64,000 nucleotides of DNA from Stigmatella ashevillena (GTDB lineage: Bacteria > Myxococcota > Myxococcia > Myxococcales > Myxococcaceae), in contig NZ_JAQNDM010000002.1 in NCBI RefSeq assembly GCF_028368975.1, positions 6,008,425 through 6,072,424 of the forward strand, in the 5' to 3' direction. The translations under genes were made by a program, and so were the position numbers. Each line of letters opens with the position of its first letter. The stretch's first letter is position 1. Below, piece after piece: positions 16,485 to 25,888 of this stretch. The notes beneath the pieces are model-generated. The model saw only the letters and a program-made list of their open reading frames with translations, did not search any database and had not been told where the DNA came from.

Positions 16485-17777
16485 CTACTCCCGAGGCGGT
16501 GGGGGCTCCGGAGGGGCGGGCGCGGGAGGCGCCGGACGGTGGAGCTTCCAAGTGCCCACATACCGGTCATGGTTTCGCGGGTTCTCGTAGAGGGCCCGTC
16601 CGCTCATCCCCTCCGAGGTGAGCACGGCCTCGTGCTCCACCCGGCCGCGCCCCTGGCTCAGCACGGGGGTGGTGAAGCGCAGCCGGGCGGGCTCCACGGC
16701 GAGCTGCTCGAGGGCGAAAGGCCCCTCGCTCTTTCCATTGGCGAAGACGATCCGCCCGGTGCCCCCGAGGCCCGCGCCCTGGGGTTTGAGCACCAGCTGA
16801 AGGGTGGCGGGCGATTGGCCCGCCTCCTCCGAGTAGAAGCGCAGCTCCCCCCGCCAGGTGCCGAGCAGCGTGGTGGGCTCCAGCGGTTGACCCTCGGGAA
16901 GTGCCGGGAGGGGCTCGGGAGGCAGGGGGTCTCCCGTCACGTAGCCGCCACTCTGACGGAGTGCCTCGAAGGTGCTCCAGGCCACGCGCTGAAGGCGCTC
17001 GGCATCTTCCGGGGGGAGCGAGGCCAGCGTCACCGTCCGCGAGGGATCCAGGACGCCCTCGGGGCTCGGGTGGCCGCTCAAGAGGGAGGCCAGCCCCACG
17101 GGGGAACTCCCAGTCAGGGTCGCGTAGAGGCAGACAGCGGTGAGATAGCTGCCGGCGGGGGAGGGGTGGCTGCCATCCGGGTGGTAGAGGACCAGCTCCG
17201 GGAACTCCTGCCGGACGTGCGACCAGGCCAGCCCGGCGGGGACGATGGGCGCCCCGAGATCCCTGGCCACGGACATGTAGGCTTGGGTCAGCGAGGCCTG
17301 GGATTCGGGGGTGCTCCGCCGGGCCCAGGTGAGCAGGAAGAGGGGGTGCGCGCCCACCTTCCGGGCTTCCTCGGCGAAGCGCCGCGCGTAGGGGTGAAAC
17401 GTGAGCTCGGGGTCATTCACCGCGTGGCGGCCGTCGATGAGCCGCAAGCCCAGCGTGCTCTGCTCCTGGAGCACCACGAAGTCCCAGGGGCCCTGCCGGA
17501 GGGCGGCGAGCGCCTCTCCCCGGTCCCAGTGCTGTTGCAGCCGGACGCCCGCGCGGGTGATGGCCCGCGTCTGGATGCGGAGCGGAGGGGTGGCGGAGCG
17601 GGCCAGCCCCTCCAGCAAGGCGGGCAGGTTGTTGTTGTACGTGTAGCTGTTGCCGATGAAGAGCACGCGGAGGGGCCGCGGGGGAGGCGGCTCTGCCGGT
17701 GCCGGAGGGGCCGCGAAGACGGGCCCGCTCACCGCGAGCAGGAGGAGGGCCAGGAGGGCGGCGGGAGCGGAGCGCAT
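16485..17777 (-). CDS. SGNH/GDSL-family hydrolase, secreted
   Basis: A 430-residue exported hydrolase. ATG 17777 begins a clean signal peptide (MRSAPAALLALLLLAVSGPVFA). Block I is FIGNSYTY, with the nucleophile Ser44, and block V is DGSHPSPAG (D201, H204), giving the Ser-Asp-His set of SGNH esterases. The stretch between carries WDFVVLQEQST, typical of this group. The C-terminal ~120 residues (LLGTWRGELRFYSEE... to RYVGTWKLHRP) form a separate beta-rich domain of unknown role. Substrate is not predictable; ester or acetyl removal from glycans or lipids is likely. It is 90 bp downstream of the toxin operon's first gene but on the same strand before it, probably an independent unit. Confidence 0.85.
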   Translation of the reverse strand: MRSAPAALLALLLLAVSGPVFAAPPAPAEPPPPRPLRVLFIGNSYTYNNNLPALLEGLARSATPPLRIQTRAITRAGVRLQQHWDRGEALAALRQGPWDFVVLQEQSTLGLRLIDGRHAVNDPELTFHPYARRFAEEARKVGAHPLFLLTWARRSTPESQASLTQAYMSVARDLGAPIVPAGLAWSHVRQEFPELVLYHPDGSHPSPAGSYLTAVCLYATLTGSSPVGLASLLSGHPSPEGVLDPSRTVTLASLPPEDAERLQRVAWSTFEALRQSGGYVTGDPLPPEPLPALPEGQPLEPTTLLGTWRGELRFYSEEAGQSPATLQLVLKPQGAGLGGTGRIVFANGKSEGPFALEQLAVEPARLRFTTPVLSQGRGRVEHEAVLTSEGMSGRALYENPRNHDRYVGTWKLHRPAPPAPAPPEPPPPRE

Positions 17778-17888
17778 CGCGGGCAAGAGCCAGGAACGCG
17801 AGGAGTCTGCCGCATTTCTCCCGCTCCGCCCAGCGCGCCTTCCCCCTCCCGGCTCAGAGAAGCGGCGAGGAGGGGGAGCGAAGGGACA

Positions 17889-18887
17889 TCACACCTCGGT
17901 GGGCAGCTTGGTCAGCGTGGCCACGGTCTCGGCGGCGGTGCCCAGGATCTTGGAGGCGCCCCCGCCCGTGGCCTGTCCGGCGAGGCCCGTCACGGCCTCG
18001 GCCACCTGGGACACGGCGGAGACGGCGTTGGCCACCGAGTTCAGCAGCTCACCCAGGCCCGACTTGGGCGCGGCGTTGGCCGAGGGGCCCATGGGTCCAC
18101 CGGCCGGGGCGCCGAAGCCGCCCGCGCCGAACGGGTCCATCATCGGGCCCGCGCTGAGCTCAGGGGGCAGGCCGCCCGCCGCGTACGGGTCCATCATCGG
18201 GGCCCCAGCGAGCTCGGGGGGCAGGCCACCGGCGCCAAACGGGTCCATCATCGGGCCACCGGCGAGCTCGGGGGGCAGGCCACCGGCCGCGTACGGGTCC
18301 ATCATGGCCGGGTCCATCATGGCCGGACCCATCATGGGAGGAGCCATCATGGCTGGATCCATCATGGGAGGAGCCATCATTCCGAGGGCGCCCGGCACCA
18401 TGGAGGCGATGTCGAGTCCCGCCCCGGCAAGTCCGGCCGCACCGCTGGCGATGCCACCGAAGACATCTCCCGCGGCGGACAGGCCGTCGCCCAGCCCGTT
18501 GAGCCCGTTCGGCTTGTTGAACTGGGGTTTGTTGGGCTTCAGGCCGTCGAGGTTGAAGTCCGGCTTGTTCAGCTGGGGCTTGCCGTTGATGTCCGGGCGG
18601 GGGGAGAACTCGGGCTTGGACGGGGTGTTGGGCTTGTTGAGGCCCGGCTTGTTGCCGTTGATGTCCGGGCGGGGGGAGAACTCGGGCTTGGCCGGGGTGT
18701 TGGGCTTGTTGAGGCCCGGCTTGTTGCCATTGATGTCCGGGCGGGGCGTGAACGTCGGCTTCGCGTCGGGCTTGGCCGCCGGAGCGTTGGGCTTGGGCGA
18801 CGGAATGTTGGGCTTCAGATCCGGACCCTTGCCGCCGCCCTTGAATGCACCACCGAGACCCTTGAGACCACCGAGTTTGAAGCCCAT
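17889..18887 (-). CDS. Pro/Asn and Met/Pro tandem-repeat protein
   Basis: A 332-residue low-complexity protein of unknown function. ATG 18887 ([10 protein letters not shown]) is preferred because CAGGGGTACACGTC precedes it; an upstream ATG at 18950 lacks a ribosome site. After a Gly/Lys-rich head there are three 24-residue repeats built on [19 protein letters not shown] hydrophobic glycine-rich segment ([20 protein letters not shown]) follows, then a Met-Pro block ([12 protein letters not shown]), and four 17-residue repeats on [17 protein letters not shown]. The tail is a helical Ala/Val-rich region ending in LTKLPTEV. No signal peptide. The composition suggests an extended scaffold or secreted effector-like protein, but nothing fixes its role. 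Confidence 0.7.
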   Translation of the reverse strand: MGFKLGGLKGLGGAFKGGGKGPDLKPNIPSPKPNAPAAKPDAKPTFTPRPDINGNKPGLNKPNTPAKPEFSPRPDINGNKPGLNKPNTPSKPEFSPRPDINGKPQLNKPDFNLDGLKPNKPQFNKPNGLNGLGDGLSAAGDVFGGIASGAAGLAGAGLDIASMVPGALGMMAPPMMDPAMMAPPMMGPAMMDPAMMDPYAAGGLPPELAGGPMMDPFGAGGLPPELAGAPMMDPYAAGGLPPELSAGPMMDPFGAGGFGAPAGGPMGPSANAAPKSGLGELLNSVANAVSAVSQVAEAVTGLAGQATGGGASKILGTAAETVATLTKLPTEV

Positions 18888-19112
18888 GACGTGTACCCCT
18901 GAAGGAAGGAACTTGTTGGAAGGAAGGAAGCCGAGATGGAAAGGCTTCATTGCAGCGCGCGTGCCAGGTCATGAGGGCTGACAGCGAGCTGTCTTTTCAA
19001 GGGGTTACGCGAAAGGGGGCCACCTCAGGCGGTGCGGGTGGTGACGGGGCTCACCTGGTAGGGGGGAAGAACACAGTCACCAGTGATGAGTGTTGTCACC
19101 ATGGGCTGGGGC

Positions 19113-19826
19113 TCAGTGGGTTTTCAGGTCCGAGGGCTGCCGAGGGGCGACCTCGTAGTTGGTCTCGTACTGCGCGGTCAGGCCCACCACGGTGATGCTC
19201 TGGCCCAGCTGGAGTGCCTGCAGCGTGGCCGCGTCGAACCCCGCGGTCAGGTGGACGTAGATCTGAATCTCGCCCGAGCCATCATTGATGAAGAGCTCGT
19301 AGCCGTTGGGCGAGTCGTCCCGGAAGACCTGGGTCACGTTGCCGGTCACCTGCACGAGCAGCCCCTCGGTGGACTCGTTGACCTCGCCGGTGCGTACGCT
19401 CCGGGGCTCGGTGATCCGCGTGCCGGGGATCTGCTCGACCAGAGAGGGTTGGCTCTTCAGGATGCGCAGCCCGTTCTGCTCATCCACGGTGCCCTGGACA
19501 CGGACCTGGGTTCCCAGGCCGAAGTTGAGCTTCTGCTCGAGCTTCACGTAGATGCCGCTGGTCCTGTCCTGGATGGCGAAGCCATTGTCTCCGATGGCCG
19601 ACTGGAAGGCTCCCGGCTGGACCGTGACGAAGCCCTGCGTGGTCACCGTGCTGCCGATGCTGCGGCCTCGGGCCTCGGCGATGGAGACGGGTTTGGGAAG
19701 TTGTCCGTCTTCGTCGTCCCCACAGCCCGCAAGCCATGCGGCCAGCGTGACGCCAAGCAGCAGGACGGGCAGGCGGGAAGGGGAGGAGAAGCGAGGGGAG
19801 CGGCTGAAGGAAGGGGAGGAGGTCAT
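19113..19826 (-). CDS. OB-fold-like lipoprotein
   Basis: A 237-residue lipoprotein. ATG 19826 gives MTSSPSFSRSPRFSSP then a hydrophobic signal ending in LAAWLAGC. The frame opens earlier with a TTG at 19862, but the ATG has GGAGG close by. The mature part has two similar beta-rich halves: IGSTVTTQGFVTVQPGAF and FAIQDRTSGIYVKLEQK resemble the OB-fold of YdeI/DUF5689-type proteins, and GLLVQVTGNVTQVF with LFINDGSGEIQIYVHL repeats the pattern. Such periplasmic or surface OB-folds often bind ligands or partner proteins. It lies between the repeat protein and an HNH endonuclease gene on the same strand, with no evident link. Confidence 0.72.
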   Translation of the reverse strand: MTSSPSFSRSPRFSSPSRLPVLLLGVTLAAWLAGCGDDEDGQLPKPVSIAEARGRSIGSTVTTQGFVTVQPGAFQSAIGDNGFAIQDRTSGIYVKLEQKLNFGLGTQVRVQGTVDEQNGLRILKSQPSLVEQIPGTRITEPRSVRTGEVNESTEGLLVQVTGNVTQVFRDDSPNGYELFINDGSGEIQIYVHLTAGFDAATLQALQLGQSITVVGLTAQYETNYEVAPRQPSDLKTH

Positions 19827-19872
19827 GCCTCCGGTTATCGGTCGTGGGGACACCGCGGGCAACTCTTCATGC

Positions 19873-20664
19873 TCAGTGCTGGGTGCGGAGGGCCTGCCGG
19901 AGGGTTCCCGTTTGGGGCCATCCTCCGTCCTTTGTGAGGCGGTAATAGGTGACGAAGCGGTTGCCCTCCTTGCGCTTGGTCACCTCATAGTCCCAGCCAA
20001 GGTCTCTCAGCTCGCGGAGCCTTCGGTGCCAGTCTTCTTGGTACTGCTGGGCGGACGCCACCATCTCCAGCAGGTACGACGGAACGTTCTTCCCCAGGCC
20101 AAAGGCTTGGAGCAGTGTGCCGAGCCGTCGATGGACCTCAGGATGGTGGATCGCGGCCTTGATCTTCTTCGCGTGCTTGTTCGCCGAGGAAAAGAATGCC
20201 CGCTTGCCTTCATTGCAGGTCTTGCACAGGGTCCAGAGGTTCTCTTCGCCGTTCGAGCCCCCGAGGTGGAGGGGCAGCTTGTGGTCCACTTCGAGCATCA
20301 CCTCCGGACTGCGTTGAGGGCTGGCTCCACACATCTGACAGCGGCTTCCGTCCCGGAACAGGATGCGCGCTCTCAGGGTCTTGGAGACCCGGCCCGGTTC
20401 GTGCGCCTTCTGGCGCAGGCCACGCAGTTGGTAAAGAAACCGGCCCCTGGAGCGGATCCGTTTCAGGATGAAGACTTTGTCGAGATCCCGGAGCCGCCGA
20501 TCAAAGTGCATCTGCTGGGCATATTCCGGAACTCGTGCCTTGAGCTCGTGGATGTCCAGGCCATCCGGTGCGGCAAACAGTTCTTCATAGATGCGGCGGC
20601 CTGCCTGGTTGGGGATCAGCTTGGCACATGGGGTGCTTCCTGGCTTGGGCAGACCGTTTCGCAT
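19873..20664 (-). CDS. HNH endonuclease, likely the restriction enzyme of a type II system
   Basis: A 263-residue nuclease. The core at res ~105-155 has a zinc knuckle (C109, C112, C147, C150) around the HNH motif EVDHKLPLHLGG (D127, H128), with N142 in the NGEEN stretch and LCKTCNEGK. This is the classical HNH fold that cuts DNA with a metal. The N-terminal ~85 residues look like a winged-helix DNA-binding part (RRIYEELFAAPDGLDIHELKARV). The C-terminus is a further helical and basic region. A C5 cytosine methyltransferase gene lies 450 bp away on the same strand, the expected partner in a restriction-modification system. Recognition site is unknown. Confidence 0.85.
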   Translation of the reverse strand: MRNGLPKPGSTPCAKLIPNQAGRRIYEELFAAPDGLDIHELKARVPEYAQQMHFDRRLRDLDKVFILKRIRSRGRFLYQLRGLRQKAHEPGRVSKTLRARILFRDGSRCQMCGASPQRSPEVMLEVDHKLPLHLGGSNGEENLWTLCKTCNEGKRAFFSSANKHAKKIKAAIHHPEVHRRLGTLLQAFGLGKNVPSYLLEMVASAQQYQEDWHRRLRELRDLGWDYEVTKRKEGNRFVTYYRLTKDGGWPQTGTLRQALRTQH

Positions 20665-20732
20665 GGTGCGGTGCTCTCTATCTCCTGCTCGCAGAAGACC
20701 TCCACAACTGTCGTACTAGTATGGCAAGGCAC

Positions 20733-21089
20733 ATGAGAACCGTTGATGAATGGAAGACGACGCTTCGCGCCGCGCTGAAAGAGGCGCTTCGCACTCGGAG
20801 CGCTCTGGCTTCGGCCGTACTCCGTGAAACGCTCGCGGCCATCGACAACGCGGAGGCTCCCGACGTGAGCGTTGCTCCACCGTCCGTCGGTGGCACATTC
20901 GCTGGAAGCGCCGGTGCGGTGGGGAGTGGTGAAGTGCCCCGCCTGGCCCTGACGCCGGACGCCGTGAATGCCGTCATCGAACGAGAGATTCAAGAACGGC
21001 GGGATGCGGTGGCGCTCTACGTCAAGCTCGGAAGACACGACGAAGCCAACGCAGTGAAGGCGCAACTGGACGTGCTCCTGGCGCTTTGA
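20733..21089 (+). CDS. YqeY/GatB-like small protein
   Basis: A 118-residue helical protein. The C-terminal part LTPDAVNAVIEREIQERRDA followed by LGRHDEANAVKAQLDVLLAL is the recognisable YqeY signature. The N-terminal LRAALKEALRTRSALASAVLRETLAAI matches the first helices. ATG 20733 has AAGG upstream; an in-frame ATG at 20721 is possible. YqeY proteins resemble the tRNA-binding tail of GatB; their job in bacteria is unclear. Oddly, it lies between the endonuclease and methyltransferase genes of a restriction-modification pair, on the opposite strand, diverging from the nuclease and converging on the methyltransferase. Confidence 0.78.
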   Translation: MRTVDEWKTTLRAALKEALRTRSALASAVLRETLAAIDNAEAPDVSVAPPSVGGTFAGSAGAVGSGEVPRLALTPDAVNAVIEREIQERRDAVALYVKLGRHDEANAVKAQLDVLLAL

Positions 21090-21113
21090 GCACGCGCGAC
21101 GCCCAGGTCGAGC

Positions 21114-22115
21114 CTAGGCAAAGCGCAACTGCGCGGGAGCCTCGGCAATGGCCTTCGTCAGCGCTTTGCGGATGGCCAACCCCACCGCCCGCGCCACGGG
21201 AGGCGGAAATGCGTTCCCGACCTGACGGTAAGCGGCGGTCTTCCCTCCGGACAGGGTCCAGTCATCCGGAAACCCTTGCAGCCGCGCGACCATGGGCACT
21301 GTCAGCTTGGGCTTCTTGTCGAGAGGGAACGAGGCATCCGGCGCCGCGTTGGCAATGCCCAACCCATCGACGCCGAGCTTGGACCACTCGAGGCGCGCCC
21401 GGGTCGGTCCCAAATCCGGTCCACCGTGCTTCTTCGAGCCACCGACAATGGTGGGCGCCAAAGCTTGCGCACCGGCGATCCAGGCTTCAGCCCCCGGCCA
21501 ACCCGCTGAGGCCATGAGGTCGCCAATCGTGTTTCCCACGGTGGGGCTCTCGCGCTGGGGCTTGGGCCATACGAAGTGCGCCGCCGCTACCGGCCGGAGC
21601 GCGACGAGAATGAAGCGGGGGCGGAGCTGAGGAACGCCGTAATCAGAGGCATTCAGCACGCGCCACGAGGGCTCATAGCCGAGGCGCTTCAGTCGGCTCA
21701 GGACCGACGCGCGGTACTCCGTGAACCGCTCCGCCGCGAGTCCCCGCACATTCTCCAGCATCACCGCCGCGGGGCGGATTTCCTCCACCAGACGCAGGGC
21801 CTCGGGGAACAGGTCGCGCTCATCGTCGGCCCCGAGCTGCTTGCCGGCAATGGAGAAGGGCGGACAGGGAACGCCGCCCGCGACGAGGTCCACTCCCCGG
21901 AAAGGTGTCCCCGAGAAATTCCGCAGGTCGTCCTCGAACACGCGCCACGAAGGTCTGTTCAGCCGGAGGGTGGCACAGGCGTGCTTGTCGATCTCGACAG
22001 CCGCCACATGCTCGAACCCGGCCAGATCCAGGCCGATGGCCTGCCCCCCTGCGCCTGCACAGATCTCGATCGCTGTCAGCGTGGGTCTGCTGGTGCGAAG
22101 ACGTCTCGGCCTCAC
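21114..22115 (-). CDS. DNA (cytosine-5-)-methyltransferase
   Basis: A 333-residue type II C5 methyltransferase. Motif I is EICAGAGGQAIGL (SAM binding, res ~17-30), motif IV is GGVPCPPFS with the catalytic Cys84, and motif VI is ENVRG (res 121-125). Motif VIII-like RPRF (about res 165) follows, and motif X is YRQVGNAFPPPVA (res ~295-308). The variable target-recognition region lies between. GTG 22115 is preceded by GGAG eight bases upstream. All motifs are intact, so it should be active. Together with the HNH nuclease at 19873-20664 it likely protects the host in a restriction-modification system. The target sequence cannot be read from the protein. Confidence 0.92.
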   Translation of the reverse strand: MRPRRLRTSRPTLTAIEICAGAGGQAIGLDLAGFEHVAAVEIDKHACATLRLNRPSWRVFEDDLRNFSGTPFRGVDLVAGGVPCPPFSIAGKQLGADDERDLFPEALRLVEEIRPAAVMLENVRGLAAERFTEYRASVLSRLKRLGYEPSWRVLNASDYGVPQLRPRFILVALRPVAAAHFVWPKPQRESPTVGNTIGDLMASAGWPGAEAWIAGAQALAPTIVGGSKKHGGPDLGPTRARLEWSKLGVDGLGIANAAPDASFPLDKKPKLTVPMVARLQGFPDDWTLSGGKTAAYRQVGNAFPPPVARAVGLAIRKALTKAIAEAPAQLRFA

Positions 22116-22338
22116 AGAGGGGCTCCTGCCACGAACTCGGGCGGGAGCGCCGCCACTGGACCGTTGAACCTATCGAGGAGGGCTGACATGGGCGCTTGTC
22201 GGCTGGAGGGGCAAGTCCGCGCAGCGGCCCTCTCTCGAAAGGGACGTTGGGCAGTGGGTCCATTCTCGCCGGTAACCCCGCTCCCTCCAGAAAAATGCCT
22301 TGGAGGAGGAAGGGCTCCTCATGAAGGCGAGAGGCCCC

Positions 22339-23991
22339 CTACTCGCCCTGCATCAGCCCTGTAATACGGCCATCGTCGTGGAGGGTGATGCGGCGGGCGG
22401 CGGGCTCGCGGGGCAAGCCCGGCATGGTGAGGATGTCGCCGGTGAGGGCCACCAGGAACCCCGCCCCCGCGGACAGGCGCACCTCGCGCACGGTGAGGGT
22501 GAAGCCTCGGGGCCGTCCCAGCTTCGAGGAATCGTCGGACAGGGACAGGTGCGTCTTGGCCATGCACACCGGCAGCGTCAGGCCGCCCAGATCGCGCAGG
22601 GCCTCCAGATCCTTCCGGGCCCCAGAGGTGAAGGCCACATCGCTGGCGCCGTACACCGTCCGGGCGATCGCCAGCACCTTCTCCTCCGGGGATTGGCTCA
22701 ACTCATAGAGGAAGCGGGGACGCGGGGGCGCGGCGTCCGTCCGGTCGAGCATCTCCAGGACGCGATCCGCCAGCTCCAGCGCGCCCTCTCCGCCGCGCGA
22801 GAAGCCCTCGCACACGGCGGTTTCCACGCCGCGCTGCTGAGTGAAGGCGCGCAGCGTGTCCAACTCTGCCTGGGTGTCCTGTGGGAAGCGGTTGACGCAG
22901 ACGACAGCCGGCAGACCAAAGGCCGTGATGGAATTCAGGTGTTGCTCCAGGTGCTCGAAGCCGCGCTGGAGCGCTTCCGGATCCGGAGACGCGAGCTGTG
23001 AAGCGGGCGCGCCCCCATGGTGCTTCAAGGCCCGCAGCGTGACGACCAGCACCACGCCCCGGGGCCACAGCCCCGAGGAGCGGCACTTGATGTCGAGGAA
23101 CTTCTCGGCCCCCAGGTCGAAGCCGAAGCCGGCCTCGGTGATGACCTCGTCGCCGTAGGCCAGGGCCATGCGGGTGGCCAACACGGAGTTGCAGCCGTGG
23201 GCGATGTTGCCGAAGGGCCCAGCGTGGACGAAGGCGGGGCCTCCCTCGCGCGTCTGCACGAGGTTGGGCATCAGCGCGTCCTTGAGCAGCGCGACGAGGG
23301 CGGGTGCGGCGTGGAGGTCCGCGGCGCGCACGGGGGCGCCATCCGGCGCATGGCCCACGAGGATGCGCCCCAGCCGGGCCTCCAGATCCTGGAGGTTCTC
23401 GGCGAGGGCGAGGATGGCCATCACCTCGCTGGCGGCGGTGATGTCGAAGGACGTCTCGCGAGGCACGCCGTGGGCCTTGCCGCCCAGGCCCACGAGGACA
23501 TGACGGAGGAACCGGTCGTTCATGTCCATGGCGCGGCGCCAACGCACGCGGGTGGAGTCGAGCACGGCGGGGGTGCCGTAATAGACGGCGTTGTCCACCA
23601 GGGCGGCGAGCAGGTTGTGGGCGGAGGTGACGGCGTGGATGTCACCGGTGAAGTGGAGGTTGATGTCCGTGGCGGGCTCGAGGCTGGCCTGACCGCCGCC
23701 CGTGCCACCGCCCTTCACGCCGAAGACGGGGCCGAGCGAAGGCTCCCGCAGGGCGGCCACGGCGCGCCGTCCGCGCTGGCGCAGCCCCATGGCGAGCGCC
23801 ACGGACATGGTGGTCTTCCCCTCGCCGGCGGGGGTGGGGTTGATGGCGGAGACGAGCACGAGGCGCCCCTGGCGTTGGGAGCGGCCGAGCGCATCGAGGG
23901 ACACCTTGGCGCGGTCGCGGCCCCAGGGCAGGACATCCTCGGGGGACAGGCGGATGTCGGCGGCGACATCGGAGAGGGGGCGGAGCGTCAT
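22339..23991 (-). CDS. fhs: Formate--tetrahydrofolate ligase
   Basis: A 550-residue cytosolic enzyme that makes 10-formyl-THF from formate, ATP and THF (EC 6.3.4.3). It has the full expected length. The ATP P-loop is TPAGEGKTT (res ~53-61). Typical family stretches follow: REPSLGPVFGVKGGGTGGG, DINLHFTGDIHAVTSAHNLLAALVDN and PFGNIAHGCNSV, then FGFDLGAEKFLDIKCR. The C-terminus ends close to RRITLHDDGRITGLM. It is a single gene with no partner from the one-carbon pathway in the window; 223 bp without clear signals separate it from the methyltransferase gene. Assignment is firm. Confidence 0.96.
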   Translation of the reverse strand: MTLRPLSDVAADIRLSPEDVLPWGRDRAKVSLDALGRSQRQGRLVLVSAINPTPAGEGKTTMSVALAMGLRQRGRRAVAALREPSLGPVFGVKGGGTGGGQASLEPATDINLHFTGDIHAVTSAHNLLAALVDNAVYYGTPAVLDSTRVRWRRAMDMNDRFLRHVLVGLGGKAHGVPRETSFDITAASEVMAILALAENLQDLEARLGRILVGHAPDGAPVRAADLHAAPALVALLKDALMPNLVQTREGGPAFVHAGPFGNIAHGCNSVLATRMALAYGDEVITEAGFGFDLGAEKFLDIKCRSSGLWPRGVVLVVTLRALKHHGGAPASQLASPDPEALQRGFEHLEQHLNSITAFGLPAVVCVNRFPQDTQAELDTLRAFTQQRGVETAVCEGFSRGGEGALELADRVLEMLDRTDAAPPRPRFLYELSQSPEEKVLAIARTVYGASDVAFTSGARKDLEALRDLGGLTLPVCMAKTHLSLSDDSSKLGRPRGFTLTVREVRLSAGAGFLVALTGDILTMPGLPREPAARRITLHDDGRITGLMQGE

Positions 23992-24055
23992 GGGCGGGAA
24001 TCATGGCGCGGATGCACCTATGCTTCATGGAGAAAACCACCACGGGAAACCCCGC

Positions 24056-25888
24056 ATGCGAATCCATCTGTGGCTGTGGCTCTCGTTGGGGTTGGGATGC
24101 GCCTCGGCGCGGGCCCTGCATCCGGGCCAGGTGCTGGGAGCGGATGGAGCCGCCATTCCAGGGGCGCGCATCACCGTGGTGCCTCGGGCACCGTCCTGGG
24201 ACGTGCGGACGGATGCGCCCGTGGCAATCACCGCGTCGGGACCGGAGGGACGCTTCGAGGTGGCGTCGCTTCCGCCGGGGGAATACGGCCTCTCCGCCGT
24301 CACTCCTGGTGGCGTGCTCATCGTGGGCGAATCGTTGCAGGTAAAAGAGGGCCAGCCCGTAAAGCCCCTCGCGATTCGGGAGGGGCGTGACACCCTCGGC
24401 CTGCTGGAGGGCACCGTGGTGGACGAGGCGGGTGTCCCCGTCCCGGGCGCGAAGCTGCGCATCATCCGCCAGGGAATGCCCTTCGATGACGTCGCCCTGA
24501 TGGAGGCCTCACCGGAAGGCCGCTTCCAGGTGCGCAGCGGGGGAGGCGCCCACAGCGTGGTGGCCTCCGCGCCCGGGTTCTCGCCGGTGATGCAGCGGGT
24601 GGCGAGGACGGGCGAGCCCGTCACGGTGCGGCTGGAGCGGGCCGCGGACGAGACGATGTACCGGGCGGCCGTGACCTGGATGAAAGAGACGGGCGTGCCG
24701 CTGAAGTCGGTGGAGGCGGGCCAGGGGCTGGAGGACCTGGCGCCATTGAAGCAGGTGCTGAAGGACACGCGCGTGGTGGCGCTGGGCGAGGCCACGCATG
24801 GCACACGGGAGTTCTTCCAGCTCAAGCACTGCCTGCTGGAGTTCCTGGTGACGGAGCTGGGCTTCACGGTCTTTGCCCTCGAGGAGAACTTCGCGGAGGG
24901 GCTCTCATTCAATGAGTACCTCCTTGAGGGCCGGGGAGATCCCAAGCAGCTGTTGCGCGGCTCTGCCTGGGACACGGAGGAGCTCCTGTCACTTCTCCAA
25001 TGGATGCGCCGCTACAACGAGGAGCCCGCCCACCCGAAGAAGCTGAAGTTCTACGGCGTGGACATGCAATTCTCCCCCGAGGCCGTGGCGCGCGTGAACG
25101 CCTATCTGGCCAAGGTGGACGCGGCGCATGGGGGCCACGTCCAGGAACTGCTCGCGTGGCTGGCCCTGCCCAAGTCGGGCTTCAGCAGGCTGCCTGTGGA
25201 GCGCCAGAAAGAAGTGGCGGCGCGGCTCGACCTCCTGGCTGAGCGGTTCGAAGCCGAGCGGGCACGGTACGTCCGCCAGTCCAGCGAGGCGGAGTGGGCG
25301 GTGGCGCGGCGGAACGTGCGCGTGCTGCGGCAGTTCGTGGGCAAGGTGCTCCAGGAAGAGGAGGAACTGAGGGACCGGGCCATGGCGGAGAACCTGCTCT
25401 GGATCCTGGAGCACGAGGGGCCGGACACGCGGGCGGTGCTGTGGGCGCACAACGGGCATGTGCAGCGTGGCCCGGGCGAGTGGCGGGACCGCCCGATGGG
25501 GCGGCACCTGGCGGATGCGCTCGGCAAGTCCCTGTATGTGTTTGGGATGGCCTTTCACAAGGGCGAATTCCTGGCGTTCAACATGGACGCGCAGCCCCCT
25601 CCAGGCCGCAAGGGCAGGGTGGCGTTCTCGGTGCCGCCGGAGCCCGAGGACACCCTGGATGCCGCGCTCGCCGCCACGGGCTGGCCCTTGCTGGCGCTGG
25701 ATCTTCGCGCCCTGCCGCGCCGTGGGCCCGCATACGAGTGGTGGCGGCGCTCGCGGCGTGCCCACGACATCGGCTTCATCTATTCGGACGGTGGCTATCC
25801 GTCGCTCGGCCAGATCCACGCGCTGGCGCTCTACGACGGCTTGCTGTTCGTGGAGCGCACCACCGCAGCCCGGCTCAACCCCCGGTAG
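24056..25888 (+). CDS. Erythromycin-esterase-like lipoprotein with carboxypeptidase-regulatory-like N-terminus
   Basis: A 610-residue lipoprotein. ATG 24056 gives a short signal MRIHLWLWLSLGLGC (lipid Cys15); ATG 24020 is an alternative in-frame start. Residues ~20-185 contain two carboxypeptidase-regulatory-like beta domains (QVLGADGAAIPGARITVV, GTVVDEAGVPVPGAKLRI). From ~res 190 it has the erythromycin esterase fold: VVALGEATHGTREFFQLKH, VFALEENFAEGLSFNEYLL, and WAHNGHVQRG, with FYGVDMQFS between. Family members act on macrolide lactones or on unknown esters; the conserved Glu and His residues are present. As a surface-anchored enzyme it more likely acts outside than in drug resistance. Its 3' end overlaps the convergent NmrA-like gene by 14 bp. 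Confidence 0.85.
   Translation: MRIHLWLWLSLGLGCASARALHPGQVLGADGAAIPGARITVVPRAPSWDVRTDAPVAITASGPEGRFEVASLPPGEYGLSAVTPGGVLIVGESLQVKEGQPVKPLAIREGRDTLGLLEGTVVDEAGVPVPGAKLRIIRQGMPFDDVALMEASPEGRFQVRSGGGAHSVVASAPGFSPVMQRVARTGEPVTVRLERAADETMYRAAVTWMKETGVPLKSVEAGQGLEDLAPLKQVLKDTRVVALGEATHGTREFFQLKHCLLEFLVTELGFTVFALEENFAEGLSFNEYLLEGRGDPKQLLRGSAWDTEELLSLLQWMRRYNEEPAHPKKLKFYGVDMQFSPEAVARVNAYLAKVDAAHGGHVQELLAWLALPKSGFSRLPVERQKEVAARLDLLAERFEAERARYVRQSSEAEWAVARRNVRVLRQFVGKVLQEEEELRDRAMAENLLWILEHEGPDTRAVLWAHNGHVQRGPGEWRDRPMGRHLADALGKSLYVFGMAFHKGEFLAFNMDAQPPPGRKGRVAFSVPPEPEDTLDAALAATGWPLLALDLRALPRRGPAYEWWRRSRRAHDIGFIYSDGGYPSLGQIHALALYDGLLFVERTTAARLNPR

Noticed and set aside
16467-18902. 811-residue plus-strand frame spanning two minus-strand genes
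   Set aside because: It covers an SGNH hydrolase and a repeat protein on the other strand; repeats such as HHGRVHHGR only mirror the antisense codons.
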